Positions 44,301-52,574 are shown, counted from the first letter of the stretch. The stretch: DNA of 64,000 nt from Methylopila sp. M107 (GCF_000384475.1 NZ_ARWB01000001.1:3165039-3229038), one strand, 5' to 3'. A program made the numbers and translations. The notes: generated from the sequence alone by a model not told the origin.

Positions 44301-46865
44301 TCCGTAGCGCGCGTCGTGCTCGTCGCCCGGCGAGGCCCGATCGCAGCCCAGATGGCGCGCCTCCCCGCTCTCGCGCACTTCGCTACGCCGACGCGGAGCG
44401 TGACGCCAAAGGCGACGAGCACCGAGGCGCAGCGCGCCGCGGCGACGACAGGGCTCGAATTTTTCAACGGGCTCGGCGGCTTCGGCGACGACGGCCGCGA
44501 ATATGTCGTCGTGCTCGATGGCGGCCGTACGACGCCCGCGCCGTGGATCAACGTCATCGCCAATCCCGCCTTTGGCTTCCAGGTCTCTGCCGGCGGCAGC
44601 GGCTCGACATGGTCGGAGAACAGCCGCGAGAACCAGCTGACGCCATGGTCGAACGACCCGGTCATGGATCCGGCCGGCGAGGCGATTTACGTTTGCGACG
44701 AAGAGACCGGCGACGTCTGGACCCCGACCGCGCAGCCGATCTGCGACGGCGGGCTCTACGTCGCGCGCCACTGCTTCGGCTCGAGCCGCTTCGAGCATGA
44801 GGCGAACGGCGTCGCGCTGGAGCTGACGCAGTTCGTGGGCCTTGCCAACCCAGTCAAAATCTCGCGCCTGACGCTCCGCAACACGTCCGGGCGTCCGCGC
44901 AAGCTCTCCGTCACGGCCTTCGCCGAATGGGTTTTGGGAACCGCACGCGGCTCCTCCGCGCCGTTCGTCGTCACGGCGGTCGATCCGGAAACCGGCGCGC
45001 TGTTCGCCCGGAACCCATGGGGCTCGGCGTTCCCCGGCCGGGTCGCGTTCGCCGATCTACTGGGCCGACAGACAAGCTGGACGGCCAACCGCACGGAATT
45101 CCTCGGCCGCAACGGCGGGCCGGAGGCACCGGCCGCCTTGCTCCGGAAAACGCCGCTCTCCGGCACGACCGGAGCCGGGCTCGACCCGTGCGCCGCGCTC
45201 TCGACCGAGGTCGCGCTCGGCGTCGGCGAAGGCGTCGAGATCGTCTGGCTGATCGGCCAGTGCCGCTCAGAAGAGGACGCCCGCGCGCTCATCCTGCACA
45301 CCCGCGCCGCCGACCTCGACGCTGCGCTGGCGGAGGTTTCCGACAGCTGGAAGGCCCGTCTCGGGGCCGTTCAGGTCCGCACGGCCGAACGGGCGATGGA
45401 CATCATGCTCAACGGCTGGCTGCTCTATCAGGCGCTCTGCTGCCGCATCTGGGCACGCTCGGGCTTCTATCAGGCGAGCGGCGCCTATGGGTTCCGCGAC
45501 CAGATGCAGGACGGCATGGCACTGTCTCTGATCGACCCCGCCGAGACCCGCTCGCATTTGCTGCGCGCCGCGAGCCGCCAGTTTCCGGAAGGCGACGTCC
45601 AACATTGGTGGCTACCGCATTCCGGACAGGGCGTGCGCACGCGCATCTCCGACGATCGCGTGTGGCTCGCCTATGCCGCCGCCACCTACGTGGCGACCTC
45701 GGGCGACGCCGCGGTTCTCGACGAGGAGACCTGCTTCCTCGATGGGCCGTTGCTGAAGCCCGGCGAGCACGACGCTTTCTTCCAACCGATGGAATCGGCA
45801 GAGCGCGCCTCGCTTTTCGAACACTGCGCCCGCGGCCTCGACCAGTGCGTGAAACTCACTGGCCCGCATGGCCTGCCGTTGATGGGCACGGGCGACTGGA
45901 ACGACGGCATGAACCGCGTCGGCGAAGGCGGCCAGGGCGAGAGTGTCTGGCTCGGCTGGCTGTTTATTCGGACCGTCGCGCTGTTCGCGCCGCTCGCCGA
46001 GCCGCGCGACCCGAAGCGCGCCGAGCGCTGGAGAGCGCACGCCGAGAGCGTCCGCGCTGAAATCGAGCGCGAGGCTTGGGACGGCGCATGGTATCGCCGC
46101 GCGACATTCGACGACGGGACGTGGCTTGGCTCTAAGGACAGCGACGAGTGCTGCATCGACCAGATCGCGCAATCTTGGGCCGTGCTGTCCGGCGCGGCCG
46201 ATCCTGAACGGGCTGCGCAAGCGATGGCCTCGGTCGACGAGCGACTGATCAGGCGTGACGACAGGATCGCGGTCCTGTTCACGCCCCCCTTCGTTTCGAC
46301 ACCGAACGACCCCGGCTACATTAAGGGCTATCCGGCGGGCCTGCGCGAGAACGGAGGTCAGTATTCGCACGCGGCCATGTGGTCGATCCTCGCCTTCACC
46401 AGGCTCGGCGACGGCGCCAAAGCGTACGACCTGTTCGCCATGCTGAACCCGATCAACCACGCGCGAGATGGCGCCGCGGCCGAGCGATACAGAGTCGAGC
46501 CCTACGTCGTGGCGGCCGACGTCTATTCGGTCGCCCCGCATATCGGGCGCGGCGGCTGGACCTGGTACACCGGCTCGGCCGCCTGGATGTATCGCGCGGG
46601 ACTGGAGGGCATCCTCGGCATCACCCGCGAGGGCGCGCATCTGCGCGTCGCGCCCGTGATCCCACCGTCATGGCCGGGCTTCGAGGCGACGCTTGACGTC
46701 GAAGGGACAGTGTGCCGGATCAGGGTCGAGCGGCGTGCGCCGGACTACGGTGGCGCTCCGCGGCATACGCTAGATGGGAGGAGAATCGAGTCGTCAGTTG
46801 ACGGCTTAAGAATCCCGCTCGACGCGCGTGAGCACGAACTGACGATCACACTGGTCAAGAGCTAG
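38355..46865 (+). CDS. ndvB: Cyclic beta-1,2-glucan synthase (NdvB/ChvB type)
   Basis: Giant inner-membrane enzyme of 2836 aa, the usual size for NdvB/Cgs, that initiates, elongates and cyclises osmoregulated periplasmic beta-1,2-glucans from UDP-glucose. The N-terminal region is helical. Membrane segments flank a GT84 glycosyltransferase domain with a DxD-type motif in YVITLDADTRLPRD near residue 627 and QHRWTRGDWQLLPW near 776. Two carbohydrate-binding/GH94-like repeats follow, and the C-terminal GH94 phosphorylase domain contains GTGDWNDGMNRVGEGG near residue 2511, which sets ring size by phosphorolysis. GGAGGGAG precedes the ATG. No ndvA exporter is adjacent. The gene is intact over 8.5 kb. 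Confidence 0.96.
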   Translation: MLEIARNILAGRASAAPWNDISPVREDLFGAERLEQHAESLAAAQPITDRPPFVRSLRRRLNDNAATLLAAYKASAVELESGRGVTPAAEWLLDNYHLVEDQIREIREDLPAGYYRQLPKLSRGPFVGYPRVFGIAWAYVAHTDSHFDPEILKRFVAAYQRVQPLTIGELWAVAITIRIVLIENLRRLADQISVARAARADAEGLANRLLALGGARSALDIDIATRAEGPVSELFAAQLAKRLRDQDPRTNPALEWLEQRMTLQGSSIDESVRHAQMRQGASNVTIRNVITSMRLISDIDWAELFESVSLVDEKLRGASDFAGMDFPTRNLYRSAIEQLARGSSASELEVADAALAASRPDVAPASGTERVRDPGYHLIAEGRPALERAIRFRPSPRLWFNQLSISLGIGGYVGAILALTAALLGGVILALVAAGGGEVWPIAIALLGVIPATDVATALVNRVIGWSFGANALPGLDLSTGVPSEFRTLVAMPTLLTGEVDLVEQIARLEVHHLAGAGGDISFALVIDGLDADRETLDGDAALIAIAQASIARLNATHGAGPGGDRFLLLHRRRVFNAVDRVWMGWERKRGKLHELNRLLRGATDTTFTSLDGSPPRVPADVRYVITLDADTRLPRDAASRLIGKMAHPLNRPGFDSAGRRVVGGYGILQPRVTPSLPIGREGSAYQRAFSAPGGVDPYAAAISDVYQDLFSEGSYTGKGVYDVDAFEAALVGRMPDNAMLSHDLFEGIFARAGLASDVEVIEDFPSRYDVAARRQHRWTRGDWQLLPWVLGVGQGRAGLPAVGRGKMLDNLRRSLVAPAAMATLAACWLAPTTAAAWGVLFTVLAIAVPAALHLFFSVVPRRSGIHLGAHNRVLLADFRLAATQIGLTLAFLPDQAFRGCDAIVRTLDRVFRTRRLLLEWTTAAQSIAAPRLTLGGFYRMMAGGTGVGLGLAALCLAIAPAAWAMIVPFAVAWGLAPAIALWASRSPSAASDLAVSPQDARELRLIARRTWRFFETFVTPADAMLPPDNFQEDPHPVIARRTSPTNIGLYLLSAVAARDFGWAGTAETVDRLEATFASLRKLQRHRGHFLNWYGTENGEPLIPAYVSTVDSGNLAGHLIALANACEEWGAEPVAPSVRQGLADNLALARSSLATLVPRKDSRGRGIIAILDEIDGQLNGGVAIPTLAPVLSRLAEKTLKVARDVLPPVALEGASDFQFWIGAFERGVAEHTRDVADGPAFALAERAAAIAVDARATALAMDFAFLLDPERKLFSIGYSLPDNRLDPSCYDLLASEARLASLFAIAKGDAPTRHWFRLGRTATPIGGASALISWSGSMFEYLMPSLVMRAPAGSLLEQTNRLMVRRQQEYGKSLGVPWGVSESAYNARDLEFTYQYSNFGVPGLGLKRGLGENAVFAPYATALAAMVDPQGALANFTRMADMGARGRYGFYEALDFTRPRLPEGESVAIVRNYMAHHQGMTIVALSNVLQDGRMRARFHREPIIQACDLLMQERMPRDVAVLQARADEVKASPGEVTEASVMRHVTPSTGGPPVTHVLSNGRYAVMLTADGAGYSRWRDLAITRWRGDATRDDLGSFVTLRDVASGRTWSAAAQPIGAPTDHQVVVFGEDQASFIRCDGPLTTTMEVIVSGEVDAEVRRVTLTNAGRAALEIELTSYSEIVLAPPAADAAHPAFAKLFVVTEHLPEFGALVATRRPRANGEAAPCAAHFAVVEGGESAAPEYETDRASFLGRSLAPAAAFLGNAARPLSNTVGAVLDPVFSIRRRVTVPAGCRARIAFWTVVATSREDLLDLVDAHHDRNAFDRAKTLAWTQAQVQLRHLDVTAEEAADFQRLAAPLLYPDARFRAASDVIVRGTGPQSGLWPFSISGDLPIVLLRIDDVEDMDQVRQLLRAHEYWRMKRISVDLVIVNEHASSYLQDLQIAIDTAVRSSQSRPRFGDAPTQGAVYTLRADLLPIEARNLLLSVARVVLVARRGPIAAQMARLPALAHFATPTRSVTPKATSTEAQRAAATTGLEFFNGLGGFGDDGREYVVVLDGGRTTPAPWINVIANPAFGFQVSAGGSGSTWSENSRENQLTPWSNDPVMDPAGEAIYVCDEETGDVWTPTAQPICDGGLYVARHCFGSSRFEHEANGVALELTQFVGLANPVKISRLTLRNTSGRPRKLSVTAFAEWVLGTARGSSAPFVVTAVDPETGALFARNPWGSAFPGRVAFADLLGRQTSWTANRTEFLGRNGGPEAPAALLRKTPLSGTTGAGLDPCAALSTEVALGVGEGVEIVWLIGQCRSEEDARALILHTRAADLDAALAEVSDSWKARLGAVQVRTAERAMDIMLNGWLLYQALCCRIWARSGFYQASGAYGFRDQMQDGMALSLIDPAETRSHLLRAASRQFPEGDVQHWWLPHSGQGVRTRISDDRVWLAYAAATYVATSGDAAVLDEETCFLDGPLLKPGEHDAFFQPMESAERASLFEHCARGLDQCVKLTGPHGLPLMGTGDWNDGMNRVGEGGQGESVWLGWLFIRTVALFAPLAEPRDPKRAERWRAHAESVRAEIEREAWDGAWYRRATFDDGTWLGSKDSDECCIDQIAQSWAVLSGAADPERAAQAMASVDERLIRRDDRIAVLFTPPFVSTPNDPGYIKGYPAGLRENGGQYSHAAMWSILAFTRLGDGAKAYDLFAMLNPINHARDGAAAERYRVEPYVVAADVYSVAPHIGRGGWTWYTGSAAWMYRAGLEGILGITREGAHLRVAPVIPPSWPGFEATLDVEGTVCRIRVERRAPDYGGAPRHTLDGRRIESSVDGLRIPLDAREHELTITLVKS

Positions 46866-46955
46866 TCCTGACCGCCGATCCTCTGAGCCGACCTTTCGGC
46901 ACAGCACATTCCGATCCGCCGCTATTCCGACGCGGGGCGCTGATAGGCCAAATCT

Positions 46956-47243
46956 ATGACCCAAAACAAGTTGTCCTCGGCGACCTCCAGCGTCGCCAAC
47001 CTCACGATATCGGCGGAGCCCGAGCTTCTCGCTAGGCTCGACGGCTGGATCGCGGCTCACGTCGACCCGATGTCGCGCGGAGAGGCCGTGCTGGCGTTGC
47101 TTGACGCGTCTCTTGCCGAGGCCACGACCACTAAGCGTAGACGGCCCTTAGCCGGTCCCGTCGACGCACCGATGGTCCGAGCAGGACGCAAGATGAAGGC
47201 CGCGGGCGCTCGCGCGGCTGCCTTGAAGAGCGGCAATCGCTGA
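46956..47243 (+). CDS. Small hypothetical protein, ribbon-helix-helix-like middle
   Basis: Frame of 95 aa. The middle reads ISAEPELLARLDGWIAAHVD then MSRGEAVLALLDASLAEA, the pattern of a ribbon-helix-helix DNA-binding region (a beta strand, then two helices with SRGEAV). The C-terminal 30 residues are basic. It could be a small regulator; no toxin partner follows. The start has no strong ribosome site. Confidence 0.5.
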   Translation: MTQNKLSSATSSVANLTISAEPELLARLDGWIAAHVDPMSRGEAVLALLDASLAEATTTKRRRPLAGPVDAPMVRAGRKMKAAGARAAALKSGNR

Positions 47244-47441
47244 TCAGGCGCTTCATCCAACCAATAATCGGACCACCCTTGGGTCCGCTGAGGGTCAGCC
47301 TCGGCCTACCTTCCGGGATTGCGCTCGCTTGACCTTGCGGGGCTAAAAGACAGCTGGTCGAAGTCGAGTGCCGCGGCCGGCGCCGTCAAAAAATCTTCGG
47401 CACCCGGCCCTAGTGGGCGTCGCGTCGGGCTGAGCGCCCCC

Positions 47442-47687
47442 TTAGTCCGCGGACTTCTCTTTTTTGAGTCTGGCAGACATCTCGGCAGCGAAAGTGGTCG
47501 CCTCATCTTTCGTCAGGTGCATAAGCAGATCGCCTTCGTCGTTCTCCGCGATTGCGCCTGATGGCTGGCTGACCACAGCCCAACTGCGGTCGTTCCGGTC
47601 GTGAAGACGGTCTGCAGTGAAATGAGTTGAAGGCACCGTTCTTGCCAGAGAATCATGGACTCTATCGCTATCGTCATCGAACGCCAT
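47442..47687 (-). CDS. Small conserved protein, paralogue of the one at 59794
   Basis: Protein of 81 aa from ATG 47687 (AAAGG about 8 bases upstream). The core HDRNDRSWAVVSQPSGAIAENDEGDLLMHLTKDEA matches, with a few changes, the protein encoded near 59794, read here in pieces. The shared pattern is WAVV, PSGAIA, LLM-L, and DEA followed by an amphipathic helix. Ends in a lysine-rich tail. No known domain; the recurrence of the pattern argues both are real. Confidence 0.65.
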   Translation of the reverse strand: MAFDDDSDRVHDSLARTVPSTHFTADRLHDRNDRSWAVVSQPSGAIAENDEGDLLMHLTKDEATTFAAEMSARLKKEKSAD

Positions 47688-47860
47688 AACCAGATACCTT
47701 TCGTATGTCAGTCGAACTTCAGACTGAATTGCTGAGTTCGATGAGCCCGATGCGGATCTACATGGCCCGGTATCTGGCCCACCCGTGGAGGGGCGGGATG
47801 CCGGGTCGGCGAACCCGCCCTCGGCGGAGGCGCATCGGGGATGATCGCGCCCTGCGCCTG

Positions 47861-47888
47861 CGCCCGGGCTTGGGGCAAAGCCCGGGCG
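47861..47888 (-). terminator. Strong hairpin downstream of the membrane-protein gene
   Basis: CGCCCGGGCTT and AAGCCCGGGCG form a perfect 11-bp stem around GGGGCA, eight bases after the stop of the gene at 47896. There is no T-run, so it may be a transcript-stabilising stem or a Rho-assisted stop rather than a classic terminator. Confidence 0.5.
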
Positions 47889-47895
47889 GTTCCGG

Positions 47896-48774
47896 TCAGA
47901 TTCGGCGAACGTCGCGGGCGGTGCCGGCGGCACCGCCTAACCAGGCGGCGACTGCCGCCAGCACCAGGGCGAGGAAGCCGATCAGCGCGCCGCGGGACAC
48001 GACCTTGGTGGCCGTCACGGCCGCGGCCTGCGACTTGTGCTTGGCCTGTTGCACGGTTTGCCGGTAGCGCGCCTCGTACTCGCCGACTTGCGTGCGGGCT
48101 TGGTCGGGGCTGATGTTCCGTGCTCGTGCGAGTGCGTCCGCGGCCCGGGCGCTGGCCTCGTCGGCCTTAGCAGGATCGCCGGTCAGGACAGCCTGGACGG
48201 CGGCGGCCGCCCCCGACCTGAGCGACTCGGGATCCTGACCATCTCCCGCGGTCCGGACTTGGCGCTCGATCTCCTGCAGCGGGTTCATGGTTGCGACCGT
48301 GGGGGCCGCGGCCTGAATCGCTGTGGAAGCGATGCCGCCCGCGCCGCCGATCACGCTCGACAGGCCCCCAAAGGCGCCGCCGATCAGCGAGCCGACGGAC
48401 GTGGTCAGCAGATAGAGGATCACGAGCGTCGTCGCGGCCCAGGAGGTGAGGCCATGGAGCCCGCCGACGGCCTTGACCGGACGGCCCGACACGCGGCTCG
48501 ACACATATCCGCCCGCGAACGCGCCGAGCAGGCCGGCCACGAGATACCAAAGGCCGCCCACGATTGAGAATGCGCCCGCGGTCGGATTGTCGGATGTGCC
48601 GGGGTCGATGACTGCGGCGCCAATCCCAACGCCCAGAAGCTTGAGAACGAGCTGCACCGTCAGCGCCACCACGACGCCTGCGAGAACCGCGCCCCAGGAG
48701 ATCTGGTTCAAGGCGGCGGTGCGGTCGTCGGCGTGCGCGAGCGCTCCGCCTCCAGCGATGGAGGTGTCAGTCAT
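47896..48774 (-). CDS. Multi-pass membrane protein with helical cytoplasmic domain
   Basis: Protein of 292 aa. Hydrophobic segments are near residues 27-50 (SWGAVLAGVVVALTVQLVLK), 68-90, 112-135 and 265-285. Between them, residues about 160-260 form an Ala-rich helical region, with QEIERQVR and DALARARNISPDQARTQVGEYEARYR resembling segments of bacterial membrane stress proteins. I recognise this as a type common beside CsbD genes in alphaproteobacteria but not a named function. It is 90 bases from csbD on the same strand. Confidence 0.75.
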   Translation of the reverse strand: MTDTSIAGGGALAHADDRTAALNQISWGAVLAGVVVALTVQLVLKLLGVGIGAAVIDPGTSDNPTAGAFSIVGGLWYLVAGLLGAFAGGYVSSRVSGRPVKAVGGLHGLTSWAATTLVILYLLTTSVGSLIGGAFGGLSSVIGGAGGIASTAIQAAAPTVATMNPLQEIERQVRTAGDGQDPESLRSGAAAAVQAVLTGDPAKADEASARAADALARARNISPDQARTQVGEYEARYRQTVQQAKHKSQAAAVTATKVVSRGALIGFLALVLAAVAAWLGGAAGTARDVRRI

Positions 48775-48864
48775 GTCGCCCTCCTAGGGCTTTTGTCGTC
48801 GGGATGCGGCTTTGTCCGTGGGCGGACTGGCGGGACGCGCCGGCGCGTCTCGCCAAAGGCCAGA

Positions 48865-49047
48865 TTACTTCTTCAGGGCGTCGCGCGCGGCGTCCGCGGT
48901 CTTGCCGACGGCACCCTGAACTTTACCCTCGGTCTTTTCAACCTTGCCTTCGGCTTCGGTGGTCTTGCTGCCCGTCAGCTTGCCGATCGCTTCCTTGACC
49001 GAGCCTTTGGCTTCCTTAGCAGCGCCTTCGATGCGGTTCTTGTCCAT
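48865..49047 (-). CDS. CsbD-family stress protein
   Basis: Small hydrophilic protein of 60 aa with the CsbD pattern: MDKNRIEGAAKEAKGSVKEA at the start, then repeated GK and EGK units (KLTGSKTTEAEGKVEKTEGK). It is predicted to be helical and highly charged. CsbD proteins are induced in general stress responses. The upstream gene cluster (membrane protein, CsbD, PAS-LuxR regulator) suggests stress control. Confidence 0.92.
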   Translation of the reverse strand: MDKNRIEGAAKEAKGSVKEAIGKLTGSKTTEAEGKVEKTEGKVQGAVGKTADAARDALKK

Positions 49048-49175
49048 CTTCGTCTCCCCATCGGGATTCGGCGGCAGCCGAGTCGGCGCGCCGCCTTTGA
49101 TGGACGTGAAATGGATCGGTGCTGCGTGGGACGATAGAACCGGAAGTACCAGTCAGATTGGTATTCTGGGACCTG

Positions 49176-50681
49176 TCAGTGCGACGGCCGATGCTTGCCT
49201 TCGACCGCCGCTTCGCCGGTTACCCCGCGCTCCCGCGCCCAGACGACCGCGGCCGCGCGGCGGTTCACGCCGATCTTGCGGAACAGCGACGCCACGTGGT
49301 TGCGCACCGTGTTGGTAGACAGGCCGAGCCGATCGCTCATCGCGACGTTGTCGCAGCCTTCGGAGATGAGGCCGAGGATCTGTCGCTCGCGGTCGGTCAG
49401 ATCGCCGATTTCGATGCCGGGGCCGGGCTTGCGGGATGTCTGGCGAAGGTTGGCGAGCTTCTCGACGACAGTGCGGCTGAACCATGAGGTGTCGGCCATC
49501 ACGCTCTCGATCGCCGCGATCAGCTCGTCCTCAGTCTTTTTTCGTTCGGTCACGTCCTGGACGACCCAAAGGACGCAGTCCTCATCGTTGATCTCGACAG
49601 TCTCGGCCGACACGAGGCAGTCGACGTCGGGGCCGTCTTTTGTCCGCATCGCCACAGGCGCGTTCTGCACGCCGCGCCCTTCCAGGAGGGCGCCCTCGAC
49701 GGTACGACGCACGGCGGGGTCGGACCACAGCTGCACGTCGGCGGCAGCGCGCCCAGTCAGCTCGACGTCGGAATAGCCGCTAAGCGCCTCGAACGCTCTG
49801 TTGACCTCGATGAACGTGTGGTCGGCGAGCCGCGTGATGGCACCTGCAACCGGCGAGAGCCGGAACGACTTCGCGAACCGCTCCTCGGTCTTACGGAGCG
49901 AAGTCTCGGCTTTCCGACGCGGTTCAAGATCGGCGAAAGTAAAGAGGATGCAAGGCTCGCCTCCAACTTCGATCGGCTGTCCGGCCACGATGACCGCGCG
50001 TCCAGTGCCGTCCGGCAGCGGGACCTCGGCTTCCATCTGGGGCACGGACCGTCCTTCTACGATGCGTTCATGCGCGAGGTCGTGGCGCTCGGCGCCGGAG
50101 AATACGTCGAACTCCGCCGCCGTCCTGCCGACCACGGTGCTGCGATCATGGCCAGTCATGTCCATGAACCCCTGGTTCACCCGGACATAGACCTGGTCGG
50201 AGGCCCGACAGATCAAAGCAGGCGCGGGATTGGCGTTGAACGCGCCTTCGAAGCGGTCTTCGGCCTCGAAGCGCTCGGTCTCGTCCTTCACGATGAGTAC
50301 GAGCAGTTCTGGCTCTCCGCCACGATCGACCACCACGAGGCTGCGGATGGTGTGCACCCAAGCGGTGTTGGGATCGGCGGCGGGAGACACTTCAACGGTC
50401 ACATCGTCGAACGTCTCCCTCTCGATGACGCGGTCGAGGGGGTACTTCCCCTCCGGCAGTGGATGGTTGTTGCGGAAGCGCAGCCTGAAGCGTTCCCGGT
50501 AGCCGTCCACGGACCCGCCTAGTCCTTCCAGGGACTCGACCCCGTGCATGGCCAGCGCTGCGGCGTTCGCCCACGAGATCGACTGGTCCGGTTCGACCAG
50601 GATAACCCCGTCGGTAAGGCCGGCGATAACCTGCTGGAGCGCGGCCCGGTCGGTCTTGATCGCGGCTGTGGGGGCGTCCAT
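49176..50681 (-). CDS. Multi-PAS domain LuxR-family regulator
   Basis: Cytoplasmic regulator of 501 aa. Three PAS repeats are visible: residues about 10-125 (VIAGLTDGVILVEPDQSISW), about 140-265 (FNANPAPALICRASDQVYV, with the NQGFMDMTGHDRS pattern) and about 270-390 (FRLSPVAGAITRLADHTFIEV). A LuxR helix-turn-helix ends the protein: LTDRERQILGLISEGCDN and LGLSTNTVRNHVASLFRKIGV. There is no kinase or receiver domain, so a ligand or redox signal probably acts directly through the PAS domains. Neighbouring csbD suggests a stress regulon; not shown. Confidence 0.9.
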   Translation of the reverse strand: MDAPTAAIKTDRAALQQVIAGLTDGVILVEPDQSISWANAAALAMHGVESLEGLGGSVDGYRERFRLRFRNNHPLPEGKYPLDRVIERETFDDVTVEVSPAADPNTAWVHTIRSLVVVDRGGEPELLVLIVKDETERFEAEDRFEGAFNANPAPALICRASDQVYVRVNQGFMDMTGHDRSTVVGRTAAEFDVFSGAERHDLAHERIVEGRSVPQMEAEVPLPDGTGRAVIVAGQPIEVGGEPCILFTFADLEPRRKAETSLRKTEERFAKSFRLSPVAGAITRLADHTFIEVNRAFEALSGYSDVELTGRAAADVQLWSDPAVRRTVEGALLEGRGVQNAPVAMRTKDGPDVDCLVSAETVEINDEDCVLWVVQDVTERKKTEDELIAAIESVMADTSWFSRTVVEKLANLRQTSRKPGPGIEIGDLTDRERQILGLISEGCDNVAMSDRLGLSTNTVRNHVASLFRKIGVNRRAAAVVWARERGVTGEAAVEGKHRPSH

Positions 50682-50948
50682 CGGAGGTCTCCGGCTTCAG
50701 CGCCGCTATCTGTGGCTCCAAGAAGGAATGGCCAGGAGGCCGGGCGAGGCCAAGACGCTAGCTGTTGCGTCTGGGGACGGCCTTCCGCAGGAAACGGGAG
50801 AGGGAGTGCCGGCCCATTGCCGTGTGCCAAGGGTCTGCTCCGGCTGGAAGCGGCCTTAGCTCGGGTCTTCTATGGGTCAAGAATGGGAGTTCCTTCTGGG
50901 CTCGCCCAGTGACACTGCGGACGCACCGTCGCGTCGCAGCGCTTTATG

Positions 50949-51494
50949 TCAGCGGAAGAACAGATTGATCAGGATTTGGTCGCGCTTGTCCGTGAAATCG
51001 ATGGTGTAGGTGATGTCCAGCTCGTTTTTAAGCGCACCCATGCGGATATTGGTCATCCGCGCCTTGCATGTCGCGCCGTCGTTGGGGCGGTTGTTGTCGA
51101 CAGTACGGATCGCGGCGATCTCGACCTGATCGTAGTTCACTGCTGCAATGTTACCGCGCTTGGCGAGGTCCTTGACCAATCCGATCGCCGGGGGGCTCGA
51201 GCAGTCAGCGGTCTGGAAGCCGGGGATAAGCCGCCCGTATCCCCAGATGAGCGCTCCAACACAGATCAGCGTCATGACGATCTTTGGAGCCGTTCCGGCC
51301 GACTTGAACGGCCGCTTGCCCAACCAGTAGTAGGGCCCGGTCCACAGGATGATCAGCGTGTAGATGAGAACGAGAGGATCGATCAGAAGCCCGACCAGAA
51401 CGACGACTGCGTTTAGCCAAGGGTTGCGGTAGATCGGGATCTTTGGCTGGGCTGGTTCAGGCTGCGCAGGCGCGGCGTTCGTTTGATCAGTCAT
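50949..51494 (-). CDS. Membrane protein of the integrated element
   Basis: Protein of 181 aa from ATG 51494 (GGAGG eight bases upstream). A proline-rich N-terminus (APAQPEPAQPKIPIY) precedes two hydrophobic helices (NAVVVLVGLLIDPLVLIYTL and IVMTLICVGALIWGYG), then a C-terminal domain with a CSSPPAIGLVKDLAK segment and a cysteine later (ATCKARM). The C-terminal part looks like the periplasmic domain found on many small membrane proteins. No function known. It is divergent from the XRE gene and lies in the presumed element. Confidence 0.7.
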   Translation of the reverse strand: MTDQTNAAPAQPEPAQPKIPIYRNPWLNAVVVLVGLLIDPLVLIYTLIILWTGPYYWLGKRPFKSAGTAPKIVMTLICVGALIWGYGRLIPGFQTADCSSPPAIGLVKDLAKRGNIAAVNYDQVEIAAIRTVDNNRPNDGATCKARMTNIRMGALKNELDITYTIDFTDKRDQILINLFFR

Positions 51495-51609
51495 TTTCGT
51501 TTCCTCCATGGCAAGCATTCGAGCAATACCGCGCCTTGTAACCGTATAGGTTGATTTGGCGTAGTTTTGCTAGGTGGCAGCTCGTTCAACCCGGAATGAA
51601 ACTCCGGGA

Positions 51610-51975
51610 ATGAACGCTGCTGATTTGAAGCTGAGATTTGGCCGCCGAGTGCAGGCGCTGCGCGAAGCGGCGGGGCTTACGCAGGACGAACTCGCCGAAC
51701 GGATCGATCGAACCCCCGACACGATCGGCAACATCGAGCGCGGCATTAACTCGACGCGGATCGAAACCGCCCATCAGTTGGCGGGCGTGTTTGGAATCGA
51801 GCTTTGGCAGCTCTTTGATTTTGGAGAGACTGATCCTGCGCCGACCCGCGGTCAGCGCCGCGCCGTCGAGACCGTGGTTAGAAAGCTCGAAGGGCTGGAT
51901 CAGCGGACTATCGCCGCAGTCGGGCGACTGGTGCAGACCGCTCTCGACATCCGAGATCAGCGCGAAGCGACCTAG
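51610..51975 (+). CDS. XRE-family transcriptional regulator
   Basis: Protein of 121 aa with an N-terminal HTH_3 domain: FGRRVQALREAAGLTQDELAER and IDRTPDTIGNIERGINSTRIE in series, then a C-terminal helical part (KLEGLDQRTIAAVGRLVQTAL). ATG 51610 is preferred by domain position; GTG 51574 is in frame upstream. It converges with the papain-like gene, overlapping by 4 bases. A likely regulator of the element. Confidence 0.85.
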   Translation: MNAADLKLRFGRRVQALREAAGLTQDELAERIDRTPDTIGNIERGINSTRIETAHQLAGVFGIELWQLFDFGETDPAPTRGQRRAVETVVRKLEGLDQRTIAAVGRLVQTALDIRDQREAT

Positions 51976-52574
51976 CGCAAACTGAAAGCGAAGATTGCCG
52001 CTGGCTGCAGAATGTGAAGTCCAGGCTGGTCGCGCTTTGAGGCGAGGGCGCAGCGGTCTTGCCGCACGCGTGATCGGCCCGAACTGTCGAACAGGCTGAG
52101 GTGCAGCGGGCTAACCGAGGTCACCACGGTCCAGTGGTCGAGTGGACCGCCAAACCCCACCAGCACGCCTGTGTCGTCCCGCGCTAGCACGTTGGCGACG
52201 GCGTCGACGACCTTTGGTACCGTCAGCTTGCGCTTACCCTTCAACGGACGGGTGACCCTAGCTCCGAGGTCGTATTCCGCGGCGAGTACGCCGACAGCGT
52301 ACTTTGCGAGCCGCCAAAGCGGCTTGGTGTCGATGCCGCAGGTCACGGCGTGAACGGCGCCAAGGCTTCGATCGGCCTTGCGCAGCAGCTCGGCAAACAG
52401 CCATGGCCACGCGTCCTCCTCAAGGGGTTCACGACGGGTGGCACGGCGCAAGGCATTGATGATGGCGTACAGGCCGCACAGTCCGTCTAGGTCGCCTTGT
52501 CTATAGGGTTTTGCACCGGTTCCTTTGGAGGCGCGCCATTCCCGTTCCAGCCCCATGACGGCCTCAGTACTCAT
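51972..52574 (-). CDS. Papain-like cysteine-peptidase-fold protein of the element
   Basis: Protein of 200 aa with no family I can name. It starts YRQGDLDGLCGLYAIINALR, where Gln26 and Cys33 have the spacing of the oxyanion-hole Gln and nucleophile of papain/C39-type folds. Later LDHWTVVTSVSPLHLSLFDSSG supplies His147 and Asp163. The set suggests a working Cys-His-Asp triad. The start overlaps the stop of the DUF3768 gene by 11 bases, so they are co-translated. It could be a peptidase, an amidase or a toxin; the substrate is unknown. Confidence 0.7.
   Translation of the reverse strand: MSTEAVMGLEREWRASKGTGAKPYRQGDLDGLCGLYAIINALRRATRREPLEEDAWPWLFAELLRKADRSLGAVHAVTCGIDTKPLWRLAKYAVGVLAAEYDLGARVTRPLKGKRKLTVPKVVDAVANVLARDDTGVLVGFGGPLDHWTVVTSVSPLHLSLFDSSGRSRVRQDRCALASKRDQPGLHILQPAAIFAFSLR

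Noticed and set aside
50790-50810. Possible second attachment site (GGAGAGGG) for the tRNA-Ser element
   Set aside because: Only 8 bases match the tRNA end and the match does not extend; too short to call a direct repeat.
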